Numbered from the stretch's first letter, positions 19,775 through 27,999 are shown. The stretch is 64,000 nt of DNA from Candidatus Phyllobacterium onerii (GCF_028331445.1 NZ_JAQMHX010000002.1:310001-374000); one strand, 5' to 3'. Notes: generated by a model from the letters alone, not told the origin. Numbers and translations are program-made.

Positions 19775-19917
19775 TTTCCTTTTTGTTGCCATTTTTCTGA
19801 AAAAACTACCGAGTGCCGACACCCCGCGTCGGCAGAGCCTGACAAAGAACTCCACTTCTTTTTCACACAGGCTGAACGGCCCGATCTGCCGGTTCTTGCG
19901 TTTACGGCGGATCGGGC
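19775..19917. repeat. Composite dispersed repeat with palindrome
   Basis: Starts TTTCCTTTTTGTTGCCAT and ends with the palindrome GCCCGATCTGCCGG...CGGCGGATCGGGC (19879-19917). Shares the same order of blocks with 37676-37829 and, in part, with 29600-29667. Non-coding. Confidence 0.6.
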
Positions 19918-20043
19918 TTTGCTGGGTGGACCGAGGGGAACTTAATGGACCAGTCCTGTCGTTGAAAGCAGGTCAGTGAACTCACGATAGCTGACCTTGA
20001 GCCTGCCGCCACTTGACCCTTTCATGACGATTCAGGCAAAAGC

Positions 20044-20080
20044 GCCCGACCGGCTGGTTAGCGTTTCAGCCTGGTCGGGC
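20044..20080. repeat. Palindromic repeat unit
   Basis: GCCCGACCGGCTGG...CAGCCTGGTCGGGC, a member of the dispersed palindrome group of this window. Confidence 0.55.
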
Positions 20081-20195
20081 GGCTCACTACAGCAGCGAGC
20101 GCAGTGCCGCGCACACGCCGCTCTATTCAGTTATTTTCTTTTTTGAGATGATCGGTATGGTGGCGGCGCTGGGATGCCCCCAATGTCAGCAGAAG

Positions 20196-20231
20196 GTCTG
20201 TCGGCTATTTGCGTTTTCCGGTAGATCGGGC
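20196..20231. repeat. Palindromic repeat unit, diverged
   Basis: GTCTGTCGGCTATTTGCG...CCGGTAGATCGGGC, an imperfect member of the palindrome group. The stretch 19456-20400 otherwise holds only repeats and no gene that I can support. Confidence 0.45.
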
Positions 20232-20280
20232 TTTGCTGTCTCAGTTATCAAGCCATTTAGGCGCCTGTACCTCACCTTTT

Positions 20281-20350
20281 TTAACCGTACAAGAGCACGC
20301 TTTGAGTGCTGACCACAGCGCCCACTGTGTCGACACCGGCCTGCTATCGT
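20281..20350. repeat. Dispersed intergenic mosaic repeat, copy 2
   Basis: Nearly the same as 3229-3294: TTAACCGTACAAG, GCACGCTTTGAGTGC, ACTGTGTCG, GGCCTGCT. Confidence 0.65.
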
Positions 20351-20400
20351 TGTTGTGCGTATGTGAAGGCAGGTTGGGTACCTAAAAAGGAGTGTGTTTT

Positions 20401-20478
20401 ATGCGTAACGATGTGACGCAATTTCATGCTCAGCCGCCCGCCGATCGCAATTGCAAGAGGACAACTCTACAATCGTAG
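20401..20478 (+). CDS. Putative 25-residue peptide
   Basis: A short frame beginning MRNDVTQFHAQPP after AAAAAGGAG, a strong ribosome site at good spacing. It may be a true miniprotein or the front of a frameshifted gene. From 20479 to 20727 nothing is supported. Confidence 0.3.
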   Translation: MRNDVTQFHAQPPADRNCKRTTLQS

Positions 20479-20727
20479 AAACCGGCTGCCTGTGTCTCCA
20501 CATTGGCGTAAAAGCCGTACTCATCGTCATCTTTGTTTCGTAAAATAAGCCGCGGAAGGTCCTGTCGGCTTGCAGCTATCCATCCGTCGTCTATTCGCGG
20601 CGTCGGTGGAAGCCGCAATGGAATAATCGAAGCGCGCAAGTACGTAACTGTGACTCCGTCCGTAAATTCGTCGAGGCTACGTCATCCTGAAATCTAGTGG
20701 TTTTTGCTCCACAGTTCCGTAACTAAA

Positions 20728-20830
20728 CGTCCGGTGTGACAGGCCGATAGGATGCCCTTTTAAATCAACAAACGTTTCAAATTTCCGCGTGTAGTAACGT
20801 GCCGTAAAAGCGGCAAAAGTTGAAACTCAC
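20728..20830 (+). repeat. Duplicated non-coding element, copy A
   Basis: Shares GTGACAGGCCGA, TTTTAAATCAACAAACG and CGGCAAAAGTT.AAACTCA with 22057-22140, in the same order and on the same strand. It lies about 145 bp before the 20976 gene. Confidence 0.6.
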
Positions 20831-20975
20831 CCTTAATATATATGGCTGCTCTATTCGTAAGATGCGGTCAGCTGTTCGCGGCGATCCACTCCGGCCGGTC
20901 ATCGGATGCAACTTGAGACGCCATGCTGACGTTGTTGGCAGTCATGTGCATCCTGGCCTTGGATTGGAGAGACCT

Positions 20976-21227
20976 ATGGCTCAGATTAAGGGACCTGTAC
21001 TTCCTGCTATACACCCTAAACGCTGGCTTGACTGCGAGCGGGCCTTGCAAGAGCGCTTTACGGCCATTGCGGAAAAAAATGAACGGCGGGTTGAAGCCCT
21101 TAAAGAATTGATTGTGGAGGCCATTGAAGCTGGTTGGACCGAGCCGGAGGTGAAGCGTGCGCTTGTGGATATGATCGAGGCCACGGACGACACGGGCAAA
21201 GCAGACGGTTCATGCCTGCGATGGTAG
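20976..21227 (+). CDS. Small helical protein, unknown function
   Basis: 83 aa from the ATG behind TTGGAGAG. Sequence is helical and charged (RWLDCERALQERFTAIAEKNERR, EAIEAGWTEPEVKRALVDMIEA). It shares a pattern with the 52646-52888 and 31061-31303 products: an HP.R..C..A... opening, then a helix with AGW..-V. Function unknown. It overlaps one possible start of the next gene. Confidence 0.6.
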   Translation: MAQIKGPVLPAIHPKRWLDCERALQERFTAIAEKNERRVEALKELIVEAIEAGWTEPEVKRALVDMIEATDDTGKADGSCLRW

Positions 21228-21295
21228 CCGGTCCGGGGCGGCCGTGGAAAACAAACGGTCGATGGGAATATAGGCGAGAAGGCGGGACTATCGTG

Positions 21296-21502
21296 ATGGA
21301 TGACGACGAGGAACTCATGCGCGAAATCAACCGGCAAGCCGACAGGGCCGAAGAGATGCGGCCGGCCCGGATAGACCGTTACGCCTTGGCGGTAACGCTG
21401 GCTGGTCGCTTCCAGCAGCATAGCGCGGAGGAAATCGAAAAATTGCTTACCGGTGTGTGGAGGGAGAGACGTCTTGGCTGGCAGCCCACCAAGCCGCGCT
21501 AG
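21296..21502 (+). CDS. Small acidic helical protein
   Basis: 68 aa (MDDDEELMREINRQADRAEE...). An earlier in-frame ATG at 21212 would add 28 residues and overlap the preceding gene by 16 bp, as in coupled genes; the ribosome sites do not decide. Predicted all-helical, cytoplasmic. No family recognised. Confidence 0.5.
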   Translation: MDDDEELMREINRQADRAEEMRPARIDRYALAVTLAGRFQQHSAEEIEKLLTGVWRERRLGWQPTKPR

Positions 21503-21551
21503 AAAGCTTTGACCTGGATATGGTACTGACGGGTAGCTCCCAAGGGTAAGG

Positions 21552-22049
21552 ATGGTTATTGTTTTTGCTGTCTTTTTTCCCGCCGTTGCCTATGGTTTGT
21601 GGCGCGAAATGTGGAACAAAATGTGGCCCAACGTGCCGACCGTTGGCATACCTCTTGCGCGCGATAAGATGTTCTGGCACGACTCAGGGGGATTTTGCAA
21701 TGTTCGAGACAGGTGCGAAAGCGATTTTCCCGGGCCAGTTGTAGCGCACTGGGCCACCGCGGAAGAGGTTCAAATCGTCGTTGGGGTCATCCGGTCGCGC
21801 TGGGTTGATTCGTTCAGCGTTCGCGATGCAGGAATCTCTGCCGTCTATGTGACTCCTGATAGCTGGCCGGCATCTCTGCGTCCAGGGAACTCCAAGGACG
21901 CCAACGGTGCTAATACTGGGCTGATCGACAATCTCGTAACCATCTATCCCAATGGAAGGGCTCCCGACATCGTGGAAGCCAACCAGGAGACGGCTTTAGC
22001 CTGCCGTGACCGCGTCCAATGGCGCAGATTCCACGAGCTAAACCCCTAG
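21552..22049 (+). CDS. Hypothetical protein with N-terminal membrane anchor
   Basis: 165 aa. The first 17 residues are hydrophobic (MVIVFAVFFPAVAYGLW) and could be an anchor. The rest is soluble and mixed, with segments such as SGGFCNVRDRC and EEVQIVVGVIRSRW. No domain recognised. Ribosome site is a weak GGGTAAGG. The second copy of the non-coding element begins just after the stop codon. Confidence 0.45.
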   Translation: MVIVFAVFFPAVAYGLWREMWNKMWPNVPTVGIPLARDKMFWHDSGGFCNVRDRCESDFPGPVVAHWATAEEVQIVVGVIRSRWVDSFSVRDAGISAVYVTPDSWPASLRPGNSKDANGANTGLIDNLVTIYPNGRAPDIVEANQETALACRDRVQWRRFHELNP

Positions 22050-22056
22050 ACCTCCG

Positions 22057-22140
22057 ACGTGACAGGCCGACAGATTGCCTTTTAAATCAACAAACGGGTG
22101 CAATAATGGGCGGCAAAAAACGGCAAAAGTTCAAACTCAT
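22057..22140 (+). repeat. Duplicated non-coding element, copy B
   Basis: Second copy of the 20728-20830 element, about 20 bp shorter, with the TTTTAAATCAACAAACG core and the CGGCAAAAGTT end conserved. Confidence 0.6.
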
Positions 22141-22147
22141 TTCGGCG

Positions 22148-22546
22148 TCATGGCCGCCCTGATCCGACTCCGACTGGTCTCCCTCCGCCCAAGTCAGACG
22201 GTGTCTCCAAATATTCCTCGAACGTGTCGAGTACTTGCCGTTGGGCCGTTTTGCGTTTTGGAACAACTCCGTTCATTGCCGGTGTTCTAAACGGCGTCCG
22301 GCCGAGCTGAAAGTTGAAATACCAATCACCACGTTGAGGGCCGCTGGATAGGCGGCAGACGCGGCCGATGACTATACCAGATGCTATCGCGAGGATGTCA
22401 TCCGGTCTTTGTCTGTCATCGAAATGGATCGGCTTCCAAACAAACTCCATGACTGACGGACTTTCGATTTCAGCGCCACGAAAGAGCCAGGCGTTAGTCG
22501 GCTCATTGGGTTCACCGGAGAACCGTGCCGGATATGACCTAATCAT
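22148..22546 (-). CDS. Hypothetical protein
   Basis: 132 aa from ATG 22546. The C-terminal half (GIVIGRVCRLSSGPQRGDWYFNFQLG, KRKTAQRQVLDTFEEYLE) resembles small rhizobial proteins that begin a beta-sheet domain with GR.Y....G...G.W.W and end in a helix. Function unknown. Confidence 0.55.
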   Translation of the reverse strand: MIRSYPARFSGEPNEPTNAWLFRGAEIESPSVMEFVWKPIHFDDRQRPDDILAIASGIVIGRVCRLSSGPQRGDWYFNFQLGRTPFRTPAMNGVVPKRKTAQRQVLDTFEEYLETPSDLGGGRPVGVGSGRP

Positions 22547-22708
22547 AGTCCGCGACAATAGTTCCGCCTCAGCTCAATTAATTTAGGACTGGGTTACGCT
22601 TCAGAGCGCGCTGTTGTGTTTCAGCGAAATCCAGCAGCAGCATCGGAACTTTCCATCATTGACCACGTTGCTCACGACGATTCAATCCTAAATGGGTGCT
22701 CTGGTTCC

Positions 22709-22810
22709 ATGTTGGCTTCAACGCTTTTATCTTATGATTGGCAGGCTATCGTGGCTGCCGTCGCCGTTGTTATAGCGCTTCTCTGGTTTCATTTTGCCTT
22801 CACGTCTTAA
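22709..22810 (+). CDS. Putative tiny membrane peptide
   Basis: 33 aa, mostly one hydrophobic segment (IVAAVAVVIALLWFHFAF). Weak ribosome site. Could be a real single-span miniprotein. Confidence 0.3.
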   Translation: MLASTLLSYDWQAIVAAVAVVIALLWFHFAFTS

Positions 22811-22815
22811 CGGCC

Positions 22816-22906
22816 ATCTGCATGATGGTGGCTGGTCGGTGGGCAGGAATGGTTTTGCAGCGAGCAGAAAGGCGACGAGGTTGTGAATGGAAAAATGGTT
22901 CAATAG
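22816..22906 (+). pseudogene. Relic of a zinc-binding miniprotein
   Basis: The frame GGQEWFCSEQKGDEVV matches the tail RGQEWYCSEHKGDAEV of the 26579-26767 product, and the DNA is alike over about 40 bp. The upstream part is deleted and contains stops. Its end overlaps the start of the iron-permease gene. Confidence 0.55.
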
Positions 22907-23300
22907 AGCCGCCACCGCGGTAGCAACAGCAGCAGGCAAACCGACCGTCTTTGTCGTCGGTGTGAGCTTGGTGCTGATTTGGGCCGTAAGTGGCCCTTTT
23001 TTTGGTTTCTCTGAAACGTGGCAGCTGATCATAAACACCTCAACGACGATCATCACATTTTTGATGGTTTTCCTTATTCAAAACACGCAGAATCGCGACG
23101 GGGCGGCCATCCAAGCCAAGCTGGATGAGCTAATTCGCTCTGGAGCCGGTTTGAATAAATTCGTAGGGATCGAGAAACTCACGCAAACAGAGGTCGAGGC
23201 TTTCCGCGACCAATGCGAAGCAGCAGCGAAACAAACGGAGGCGGCACAAGCCAAAGTCGCGAAGAACGTCGCGCGCAAGCACGCAAAGCCCGCAACTTAA
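22887..23300 (+). CDS. Low-affinity iron permease domain protein
   Basis: 137 aa. Two hydrophobic segments (about residues 18-38 and 44-65) are followed by FLIQNTQNRDGAAIQAKLDELIR, the hallmark of the Fet4-like low-affinity iron permease domain in small bacterial proteins. The tail is a basic, Ala/Lys-rich helix. Iron transport is established for yeast Fet4; for these short bacterial forms it is only assumed. Inner membrane. Confidence 0.82.
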   Translation: MEKWFNRAATAVATAAGKPTVFVVGVSLVLIWAVSGPFFGFSETWQLIINTSTTIITFLMVFLIQNTQNRDGAAIQAKLDELIRSGAGLNKFVGIEKLTQTEVEAFRDQCEAAAKQTEAAQAKVAKNVARKHAKPAT

Positions 23301-23372
23301 TCCGATAAAATCGACTGGTGGGTGCAATACGGCGGCCCAGCTCGGCCGCCGCGGAAGAATTTCCTTTGATGT

Positions 23373-23867
23373 TTAGGCCGCCTTCGCTGATGGATTGAGA
23401 CTTGCTTCAGCAAGCGTAGTCAGAGCCTTGTCGGTCGCTTCTTCCTCGTTCAATGTAGCCACAAGGAGTGCCTTCGCATCCTCCAGACCAAGGTCGCCGG
23501 CCCAACGAGCCAAGGTGCCATAGCGGGCTATTTCGTAATGTTCGACGGCCTGTGCGGAAGATGCAAGTCCAGCGTCAATGGCAGGTTGCCCCTTGAAGTC
23601 GTCCATTATTTCTTCGGCTTCAGCGATTATTCCCTCGATAGCATCGCAGGTTTTGCCCTGTGCTCGCTTACCGAAAATTTTGAAGACCTGCTGCAGACGC
23701 TCAACCTGAACTTCGGTTTCCATGCGATGCTTTTCAAAGGCCGCTTTTAGGTCGGGGTGGGAGGCAGCCCTTTCCATCTTCGGCAAAGCTTTCAGGATTT
23801 TCCGTTCGGCGTAGTACATATCTTTCAGTGTTTCATGAAAGAGCGTTTCGAGTGTTTTCTCAACCAT
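23373..23867 (-). CDS. DUF892 (YciE/YciF-type) ferritin-like protein
   Basis: 164 aa from ATG 23867. LFHETLKDMYYAERKILKALPKM at the start and AVEHYEIARYGTLARWAGDLG later carry the Glu and His residues of the four-helix ferritin-like fold. Family members respond to stress and bind a di-iron centre in structures; no enzymatic role is settled. A longer frame to 24014 is not needed. A 50-bp fragment related to another gene lies directly upstream on the other strand. Confidence 0.88.
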   Translation of the reverse strand: MVEKTLETLFHETLKDMYYAERKILKALPKMERAASHPDLKAAFEKHRMETEVQVERLQQVFKIFGKRAQGKTCDAIEGIIAEAEEIMDDFKGQPAIDAGLASSAQAVEHYEIARYGTLARWAGDLGLEDAKALLVATLNEEEATDKALTTLAEASLNPSAKAA

Positions 23868-23871
23868 GTCA

Positions 23872-23922
23872 GAGCGCCTTCGCAAAGCGTCTGCTGAAGC
23901 TAAATCCAAGAGACGCCAACCT
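23872..23922 (+). pseudogene. Fragment related to the 28629-28832 gene
   Basis: Plus-strand frame ERLRKASAEAKSKRRQ matches the tail DRLRKARLDAESKSKRR of the 28629-28832 product, with about 50 bp of DNA similarity including bases after the stop. The rest of that gene is absent here. Confidence 0.5.
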
Positions 23923-24175
23923 TTGGGTGGGCACCCAAAGATGCAGACCCTCTCGACCCTCCACGGTGAGCTGCGCGACGCATCATTCAAGGGGATGGTG
24001 AGGTCGCTGACCATGCCGAGGTTTTCGAGCTGGAGTAATTGAAGGCTGGAAATTGACGCTCTTATTTTCTGGGGAACATTCCCGCTCGCCTCGTGTTGTT
24101 AGCTGGTTGAGGGGGCTTGGCACTCTTCAGGAAGAGGCTCGGTGTCGGACGGTTACCACGATATCGGGCCTCACT

Positions 24176-24272
24176 TTTTGTTAATCATGCAGGCGCAGGC
24201 TCAAGCAGCTGATGGTCCCCATTTCCATCAGCAACTCGACCTGCTTTTAGTATTGTGTATTCGGCAGGTCGG
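24176..24272. repeat. Dispersed mosaic repeat, diverged copy
   Basis: TTTTTGTTAATCATGCAGGC followed by CAACTCGACCTGC...CGGCAGGTCGGG, in the same block order as 3229 and 20281. No gene is supported between 23923 and 24344. Confidence 0.5.
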
Positions 24273-24344
24273 GAACTTCCAAGATATCGGTTAACCGGAA
24301 ATGCCTGGATTAAATACCCCAACGGTTAGGCAGCCAGTTTGTCC

Positions 24345-24542
24345 CTAATGCTTGGACTTGCCAGGAGCTCGGCGGTCCTTTTCATTCTCTTTCGCATCCG
24401 ACTTGAATGTTGCATCGCCGTTCTTCTTGCCAGATAGGACACGCGGATTTGCGCTGGAAACGCCATCATTGTCGCCACCATGCTGCGTCTTTGCGAATTG
24501 GCCTTTGGCATCGCTTTCCGGTGATTTTTTACGTTCAGTCAT
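24345..24542 (-). CDS. Small hydrophilic disordered protein
   Basis: 65 aa with a good AAAGGAG site. Rich in Lys, Asp, Ser and Gly, no hydrophobic core (MTERKKSPESDAKGQFAK, DAKENEKDRRAPGK). Composition resembles stress-related disordered miniproteins, but that is only an inference. Confidence 0.6.
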   Translation of the reverse strand: MTERKKSPESDAKGQFAKTQHGGDNDGVSSANPRVLSGKKNGDATFKSDAKENEKDRRAPGKSKH

Positions 24543-24618
24543 GGTGATCTCCTTTGACCAAGGAACATCTCCTGCGCCGAAGGGTTCCCTATCGTCATTG
24601 ATGAAGGGAGAAAGTCCT

Positions 24619-24747
24619 GTGACAGCCGCGGCTTACGATCTTCTTTGGATTACGCTCCCCATTCTAATCTTGGCGCTGATTGCCTCAATACCTCGCGGCG
24701 AGCCCCCGATTATCGATTGTGTGTCACTCGGCGCGATCGCTCAATAA
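24619..24747 (+). CDS. Putative small membrane protein
   Basis: 42 aa from a GTG following AAGGGAG. One hydrophobic span (LLWITLPILILALIASI). Its end overlaps the end of the convergent 24724-24939 gene. Confidence 0.35.
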   Translation: MTAAAYDLLWITLPILILALIASIPRGEPPIIDCVSLGAIAQ

Positions 24748-24939
24748 TCTCGTTACTGCAATTGCCGACCAACGCACAGCTTCTGGCGGATGAAATGGAG
24801 AAAGTTCCAACAGGTTGGCGATCTCCCGAGGCGTCAGTTTAGGATTATTGAGTTTCAAGCTGGAGACATAATCGGCGAGCCTGGTCGCAGTATCGCGCTT
24901 GTCCCTTTTGGGAATGTATCTTTTCCGCGGTTCGTCCAT
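24724..24939 (-). CDS. Small basic protein, unknown function
   Basis: 71 aa from ATG 24939; the longer frame to 25128 has no better start. LTPREIANLLELSPFHPPEAVRWSAIAVTRLL looks like a helix-turn-helix similar to those at the tail of serine recombinases, so DNA binding is possible. The N-terminus is very basic (MDEPRKRYIPKRDKRD). Confidence 0.5.
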   Translation of the reverse strand: MDEPRKRYIPKRDKRDTATRLADYVSSLKLNNPKLTPREIANLLELSPFHPPEAVRWSAIAVTRLLSDRAE

Positions 24940-25646
24940 TTGCAGTCCAGTTTTCTTGAAAGACTGGAGGGACGCTAGTTGAGTCGTCAAGCGGAGCAAA
25001 CTGTTTTCGGAGACGGTACGATGGCCCAGGGTGAGTGGTTGCTTTAAATTCGAGAGAACTCGAGCGGCAAGTCTAACGCTTATCGTGTCCAGCTGGAGAA
25101 TGCTCACCTGCCGTAGCGCGAGTCGCATCCGTTGAAGCAGCGCGCGAGGCCAATATCCATGTTCCGCCGGCAGAGATAGATCCCGTCACAGCCGAAAGGC
25201 CCGCTCCGACGCGGCGCTATAAGAAGCCAAGGCGCATGGCTTAAACCTTGGGAACATTTTGATCATCCGGATTGTTGTATCCTCGCCAAGGACACACAGT
25301 CCGTTTGGCTGAGAAGCCGGCGTAACGCAAGAACCCTTTGATGAGCGTCGGCCTCTCTCCTACCGGTGAAACGCAACCTTAGCCCCGCGTGTGAATATGC
25401 TGGCCCGACACGGGTCGAAGGAGATTCCGGCGACCCGCTACCGAACCCTAAGACGGCGCTAAAAACCACATGGTCTTAAGGCGAGTGTGGTTGCGAAATC
25501 ATGTCTTGTAAGACGCAAGCTTTAACCGTGATTTGTAAGCCCGTGCCAATTGCGGTACGATCCGCTATCGTCAGCCTAACGGGTTGCTGACGTCGAGAGA
25601 TCGATGGTCCGCCGTCCTGCTTTCCCCCTTCGCTCGGAGAGCAGTT

Positions 25647-26075
25647 ATGTCGACAGAGTCGAACTTTCCTGTTTTGTTGCTCGTTGAAGATGAATATCTT
25701 CTTGTACCAATTCTGGAAGATGCACTTTCAGCCGAAGGTTTTAACGTTGTAACGTCCCATGATGGCACCTCCGCCCTTCAGGAACTCGAGGCGCGAGCAA
25801 CAGAGTTCAAAGCCGTGATTACCGACATACGGCTGGGTACTGGCCCGAGCGGCTGGGACGTTGGACGCCGCGCGAGGGAATTAGTGCCGTCTATGCCGGT
25901 CATCTACATGAGCGGCGATAGCGCGCACGATTGGTCAGCCAATGGGGTGCCCGAGAGCGTGATGCTGCAAAAACCATTTGTGGGCGCGCAACTTATCACC
26001 GCAGTTGCGACTCTCTTAAACTCCACAAGCGCGACTGAGTCGGCGCCCAACGACCCATCCAAACCTTCAAGCTGA
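25647..26075 (+). CDS. Single-domain response regulator (receiver only)
   Basis: 142 aa from ATG 25647 after CTCGGAGAG. CheY-like receiver: acidic pair E14-D15, phospho-acceptor D60 in VITDIRLG, Ser in IYMSGD and Lys in MLQKPF. There is no output domain, so it acts by protein contact or in a phosphorelay. No kinase gene is adjacent; this receiver type often pairs with HWE/HisKA2 kinases in rhizobia, which is background and not visible here. Confidence 0.88.
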   Translation: MSTESNFPVLLLVEDEYLLVPILEDALSAEGFNVVTSHDGTSALQELEARATEFKAVITDIRLGTGPSGWDVGRRARELVPSMPVIYMSGDSAHDWSANGVPESVMLQKPFVGAQLITAVATLLNSTSATESAPNDPSKPSS

Positions 26076-26077
26076 TT

Positions 26078-26398
26078 TTAGGATGGGGCTCGCGAAAAAA
26101 CGGCCGGAGCGCCAGTAGGACGATTGCATCTGTGAAACAGCCTCGATATCCACTCGATCGAGCTGGCAAGGCTGATACCGGCAATCCCGACAACGCCTGG
26201 TCCGCCCAGGCCCATGGCCCGCCATTGCTTCACCTGGTCAGTGACTTTCTTGCTGTCTTTGACCTGATTAGTGATCGTGGCTATGTCGGTCTTGATGTCG
26301 CCGACTTCATTGACGATCTCATCCATACGATGAACGACCGCACACTTCTCATCAGCCTCGGGGTCAGTTTGACTATTTCTGAGTATGAGGAAAAACAT
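26078..26398 (-). CDS. DUF1515-like coiled-coil membrane protein
   Basis: 106 aa. A helical region (MDEIVNEVGDIKTDIATITNQVKDSKK) precedes a hydrophobic segment (GVVGIAGISLASSI). Similar rhizobial plasmid proteins fall in DUF1515. The last 20 residues look random. Start overlaps the divergent 26397 gene by two bases. Confidence 0.55.
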   Translation of the reverse strand: MFFLILRNSQTDPEADEKCAVVHRMDEIVNEVGDIKTDIATITNQVKDSKKVTDQVKQWRAMGLGGPGVVGIAGISLASSIEWISRLFHRCNRPTGAPAVFSRAPS

Positions 26399-26582
26399 GG
26401 GTAGGGACGAGCCGACTTTAGCGGCACTTCGCGTTGAACTATCGAATTTGCGAGATGACCTGGCCGTCATCGAAAGCGGCGATATTTTCGCTTTGAACAA
26501 GGTTGGCAATGAAGTTGCTGTTAATGCAATCAGACATCGGATCGCTGAAATAGAAGCAATTCTTAAGCGCAGTGACAAATGA
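26397..26582 (+). CDS. Small coiled-coil protein
   Basis: 61 aa after an ATGAGGA ribosome site. Helical and charged (LRVELSNLRDDLAVIE, AIRHRIAEIEAILKR). Stop and next start overlap as ATGA, so translation is coupled to the zinc-binding miniprotein gene. Confidence 0.6.
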   Translation: MGRDEPTLAALRVELSNLRDDLAVIESGDIFALNKVGNEVAVNAIRHRIAEIEAILKRSDK

Positions 26583-26767
26583 GCGACGAACCAATTCGAC
26601 TGCCCTCTCAAATATCTTACCCTGCCCAGATGGAGAAAACGCCAGTCGGGTTGTTTGAGCATTACTGCATGCACCCCGGCTGCAAGTCGTGGGGATCGTT
26701 CGGCTTTGACAAGCGCCGCGGGCAGGAATGGTATTGCAGCGAGCATAAAGGCGATGCGGAAGTATAG
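26579..26767 (+). CDS. Zinc-binding miniprotein, unknown function
   Basis: 62 aa. HYCMHPGC and EWYCSEH give a Cys/His set (C-x4-C...C-x2-H) suited to one zinc ion. Common as small orphan genes in rhizobia. A decayed relative lies at 22816-22906. Middle gene of a three-gene overlapping set. Confidence 0.6.
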   Translation: MSDEPIRLPSQISYPAQMEKTPVGLFEHYCMHPGCKSWGSFGFDKRRGQEWYCSEHKGDAEV

Positions 26768-26897
26768 TGGTTTCGCCTACTCCCCGGCCACCGCCAAACT
26801 CGCCGCGCTAGTGGATATGATGGAAACAGCCATTGCGCAGACAAAATTAAAAAAACAGAAAACCAAAACGGGTGTAAGTTTCCCGCGCAGGTTGTGA
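26754..26897 (+). CDS. Small basic helical protein
   Basis: 47 aa, starting inside the end of the previous gene (14-bp overlap). AKLAALVDMMETAIAQTKLKKQ is a helix; the tail is basic. Support is the position and the terminator just downstream. Confidence 0.4.
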   Translation: MRKYSGFAYSPATAKLAALVDMMETAIAQTKLKKQKTKTGVSFPRRL

Positions 26898-26930
26898 TAG
26901 CATGCTGGTTTTCACAACCAGCCATCTTGA

Positions 26931-26974
26931 GGGAGGAAAACGGGGGCGAGATGTGGCTCTGTCCTCCCTTTTTT
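26931..26974 (+). terminator. Rho-independent terminator
   Basis: Stem GGGAGGA / TCCTCCC followed by TTTTTTA. It ends the three-miniprotein set. Confidence 0.75.
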
Positions 26975-27091
26975 ATGTCGAGTATTCAAGCTTGCAAAGA
27001 AGTGTGATTGGACCCAGCCGGGAGCGTGGGTGACACTTCCTTGCTGCCCTGGATTCGTTGGCCCCAACTCTCCTTGCGGCAGCACCCCAAG

Positions 27092-27140
27092 GCCGGTGCT
27101 GACTACACGCCTCCCACGGTGTTTGTGTCGCCCGGCCTCT
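27092..27140. repeat. Dispersed mosaic repeat, weak copy
   Basis: GTGCTGACTACACGCC, GTGTTTGTGTCGCCCGGCCT and TTTTTGCCGG follow the block order of the copies at 3229 and 20281. Confidence 0.4.
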
Positions 27141-27251
27141 TTTTGCCGGTACAAATATCTGTGATCGGAGCTTCAGGCTGCAAAACAGGTCTACCATGTA
27201 CTTAGCTGACCGGCAGTTTCGCCCTCAATCAAATTGCTGGCTCAGGAACTA

Positions 27252-27325
27252 GCCGGAAGCGTCCGAAACTGCACTCACACCCTCAGTCCCCCTGAACCGT
27301 GAGTGCCTCGTCTTCCGGCTTTCTT
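27252..27325 (+). other. Nested hairpin with T-rich tail
   Basis: Outer stem GCCGGAAG / CTTCCGGC encloses an inner stem CACTCAC / GTGAGTG and is followed by TTTCTTTG. It could be a terminator or the end of a small RNA. No gene is close upstream on this strand. Confidence 0.5.
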
Positions 27326-27391
27326 TGTCTGAATAACTTTTTTCTACTGATTGCCTCGGCCTGCTCGAACCAAGCGCAACATGGCGAACAT

Positions 27392-27583
27392 TCAACGCCC
27401 CGCTGATGGATCATCTCGCGTATTTATCCGTTTTTCGGCCTCGTCCAAGCGCTTCAGCAACTCTTCAAACCCCTCGTCATTGGGTAAAGGTTTGTGATAC
27501 GAACGAAGGGACTCGCCGTAGTCCAGCCGCTTAAGTTGCCTAACGACGTGACGCGGCTTTGGCTTTTCATCTTCACCATTCAT
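27392..27583 (-). CDS. Small charged helical protein
   Basis: 63 aa with a GAGGGTG site. Basic N-terminus (KPKPRHVVRQLKRLDYGES), acidic helical C-terminus (GFEELLKRLDEAEKRI). Cytoplasmic; no family recognised. Confidence 0.55.
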   Translation of the reverse strand: MNGEDEKPKPRHVVRQLKRLDYGESLRSYHKPLPNDEGFEELLKRLDEAEKRINTRDDPSAGR

Positions 27584-27747
27584 ATGTCACCCTCTTCCTC
27601 GACCTTAACCAGCTTCCTTGCCGTAGGTTCCGCACAATTCGGTGCGGAGCCCCGCATCGCAGAGTTTGGCTCGACAAGTTTGGCGACGCAGAATGTAATG
27701 GTGGTTCGGCTTTGGGCCGACGCCACGGGGCATTTTCAAAGCAACGC

Positions 27748-27885
27748 TTGGACCATGAACTGGACTGTAAAACTTGCAGTATGATATACCTCAAGATCCC
27801 TGATGATGTGGGCGGTGTCACACCGATACATTGCTCGTCATGCGGACAATTCATTGGCTACCGGAGGACTATCGCGCGATTTTGA
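27748..27885 (+). CDS. Zinc-ribbon miniprotein
   Basis: 45 aa from a TTG start (LDHELDCKTC). Two CxxC knuckles, CKTC and CSSC, separated by YLKIPDDVGGVTPIH, make a complete zinc ribbon. Small rhizobial proteins of this form are familiar but have no known role. The start codon is inferred from the family length. Confidence 0.55.
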   Translation: MDHELDCKTCSMIYLKIPDDVGGVTPIHCSSCGQFIGYRRTIARF

Positions 27886-27999
27886 CAGCCAAGGGGCCAA
27901 GATGGTGTCTTCGAGATGAAGGATGGTCAGATAATGCTCAGGGCGTAGAATACTAGCTACCCCGCCCTGCAGAACTGACTCTGCTGGTTCCCGTTTGGC

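Noticed and set aside
19456-20400. Search for a CRISPR array among the repeats
   Set aside because: The repeats are unevenly spaced, diverged and palindromic, without regular spacers, and there are no cas genes.
25080-25243. Plus-strand frame ending VEAAREANIHVPPAE...
   Set aside because: Protein-like composition but no start codon after the upstream stop and no family match.
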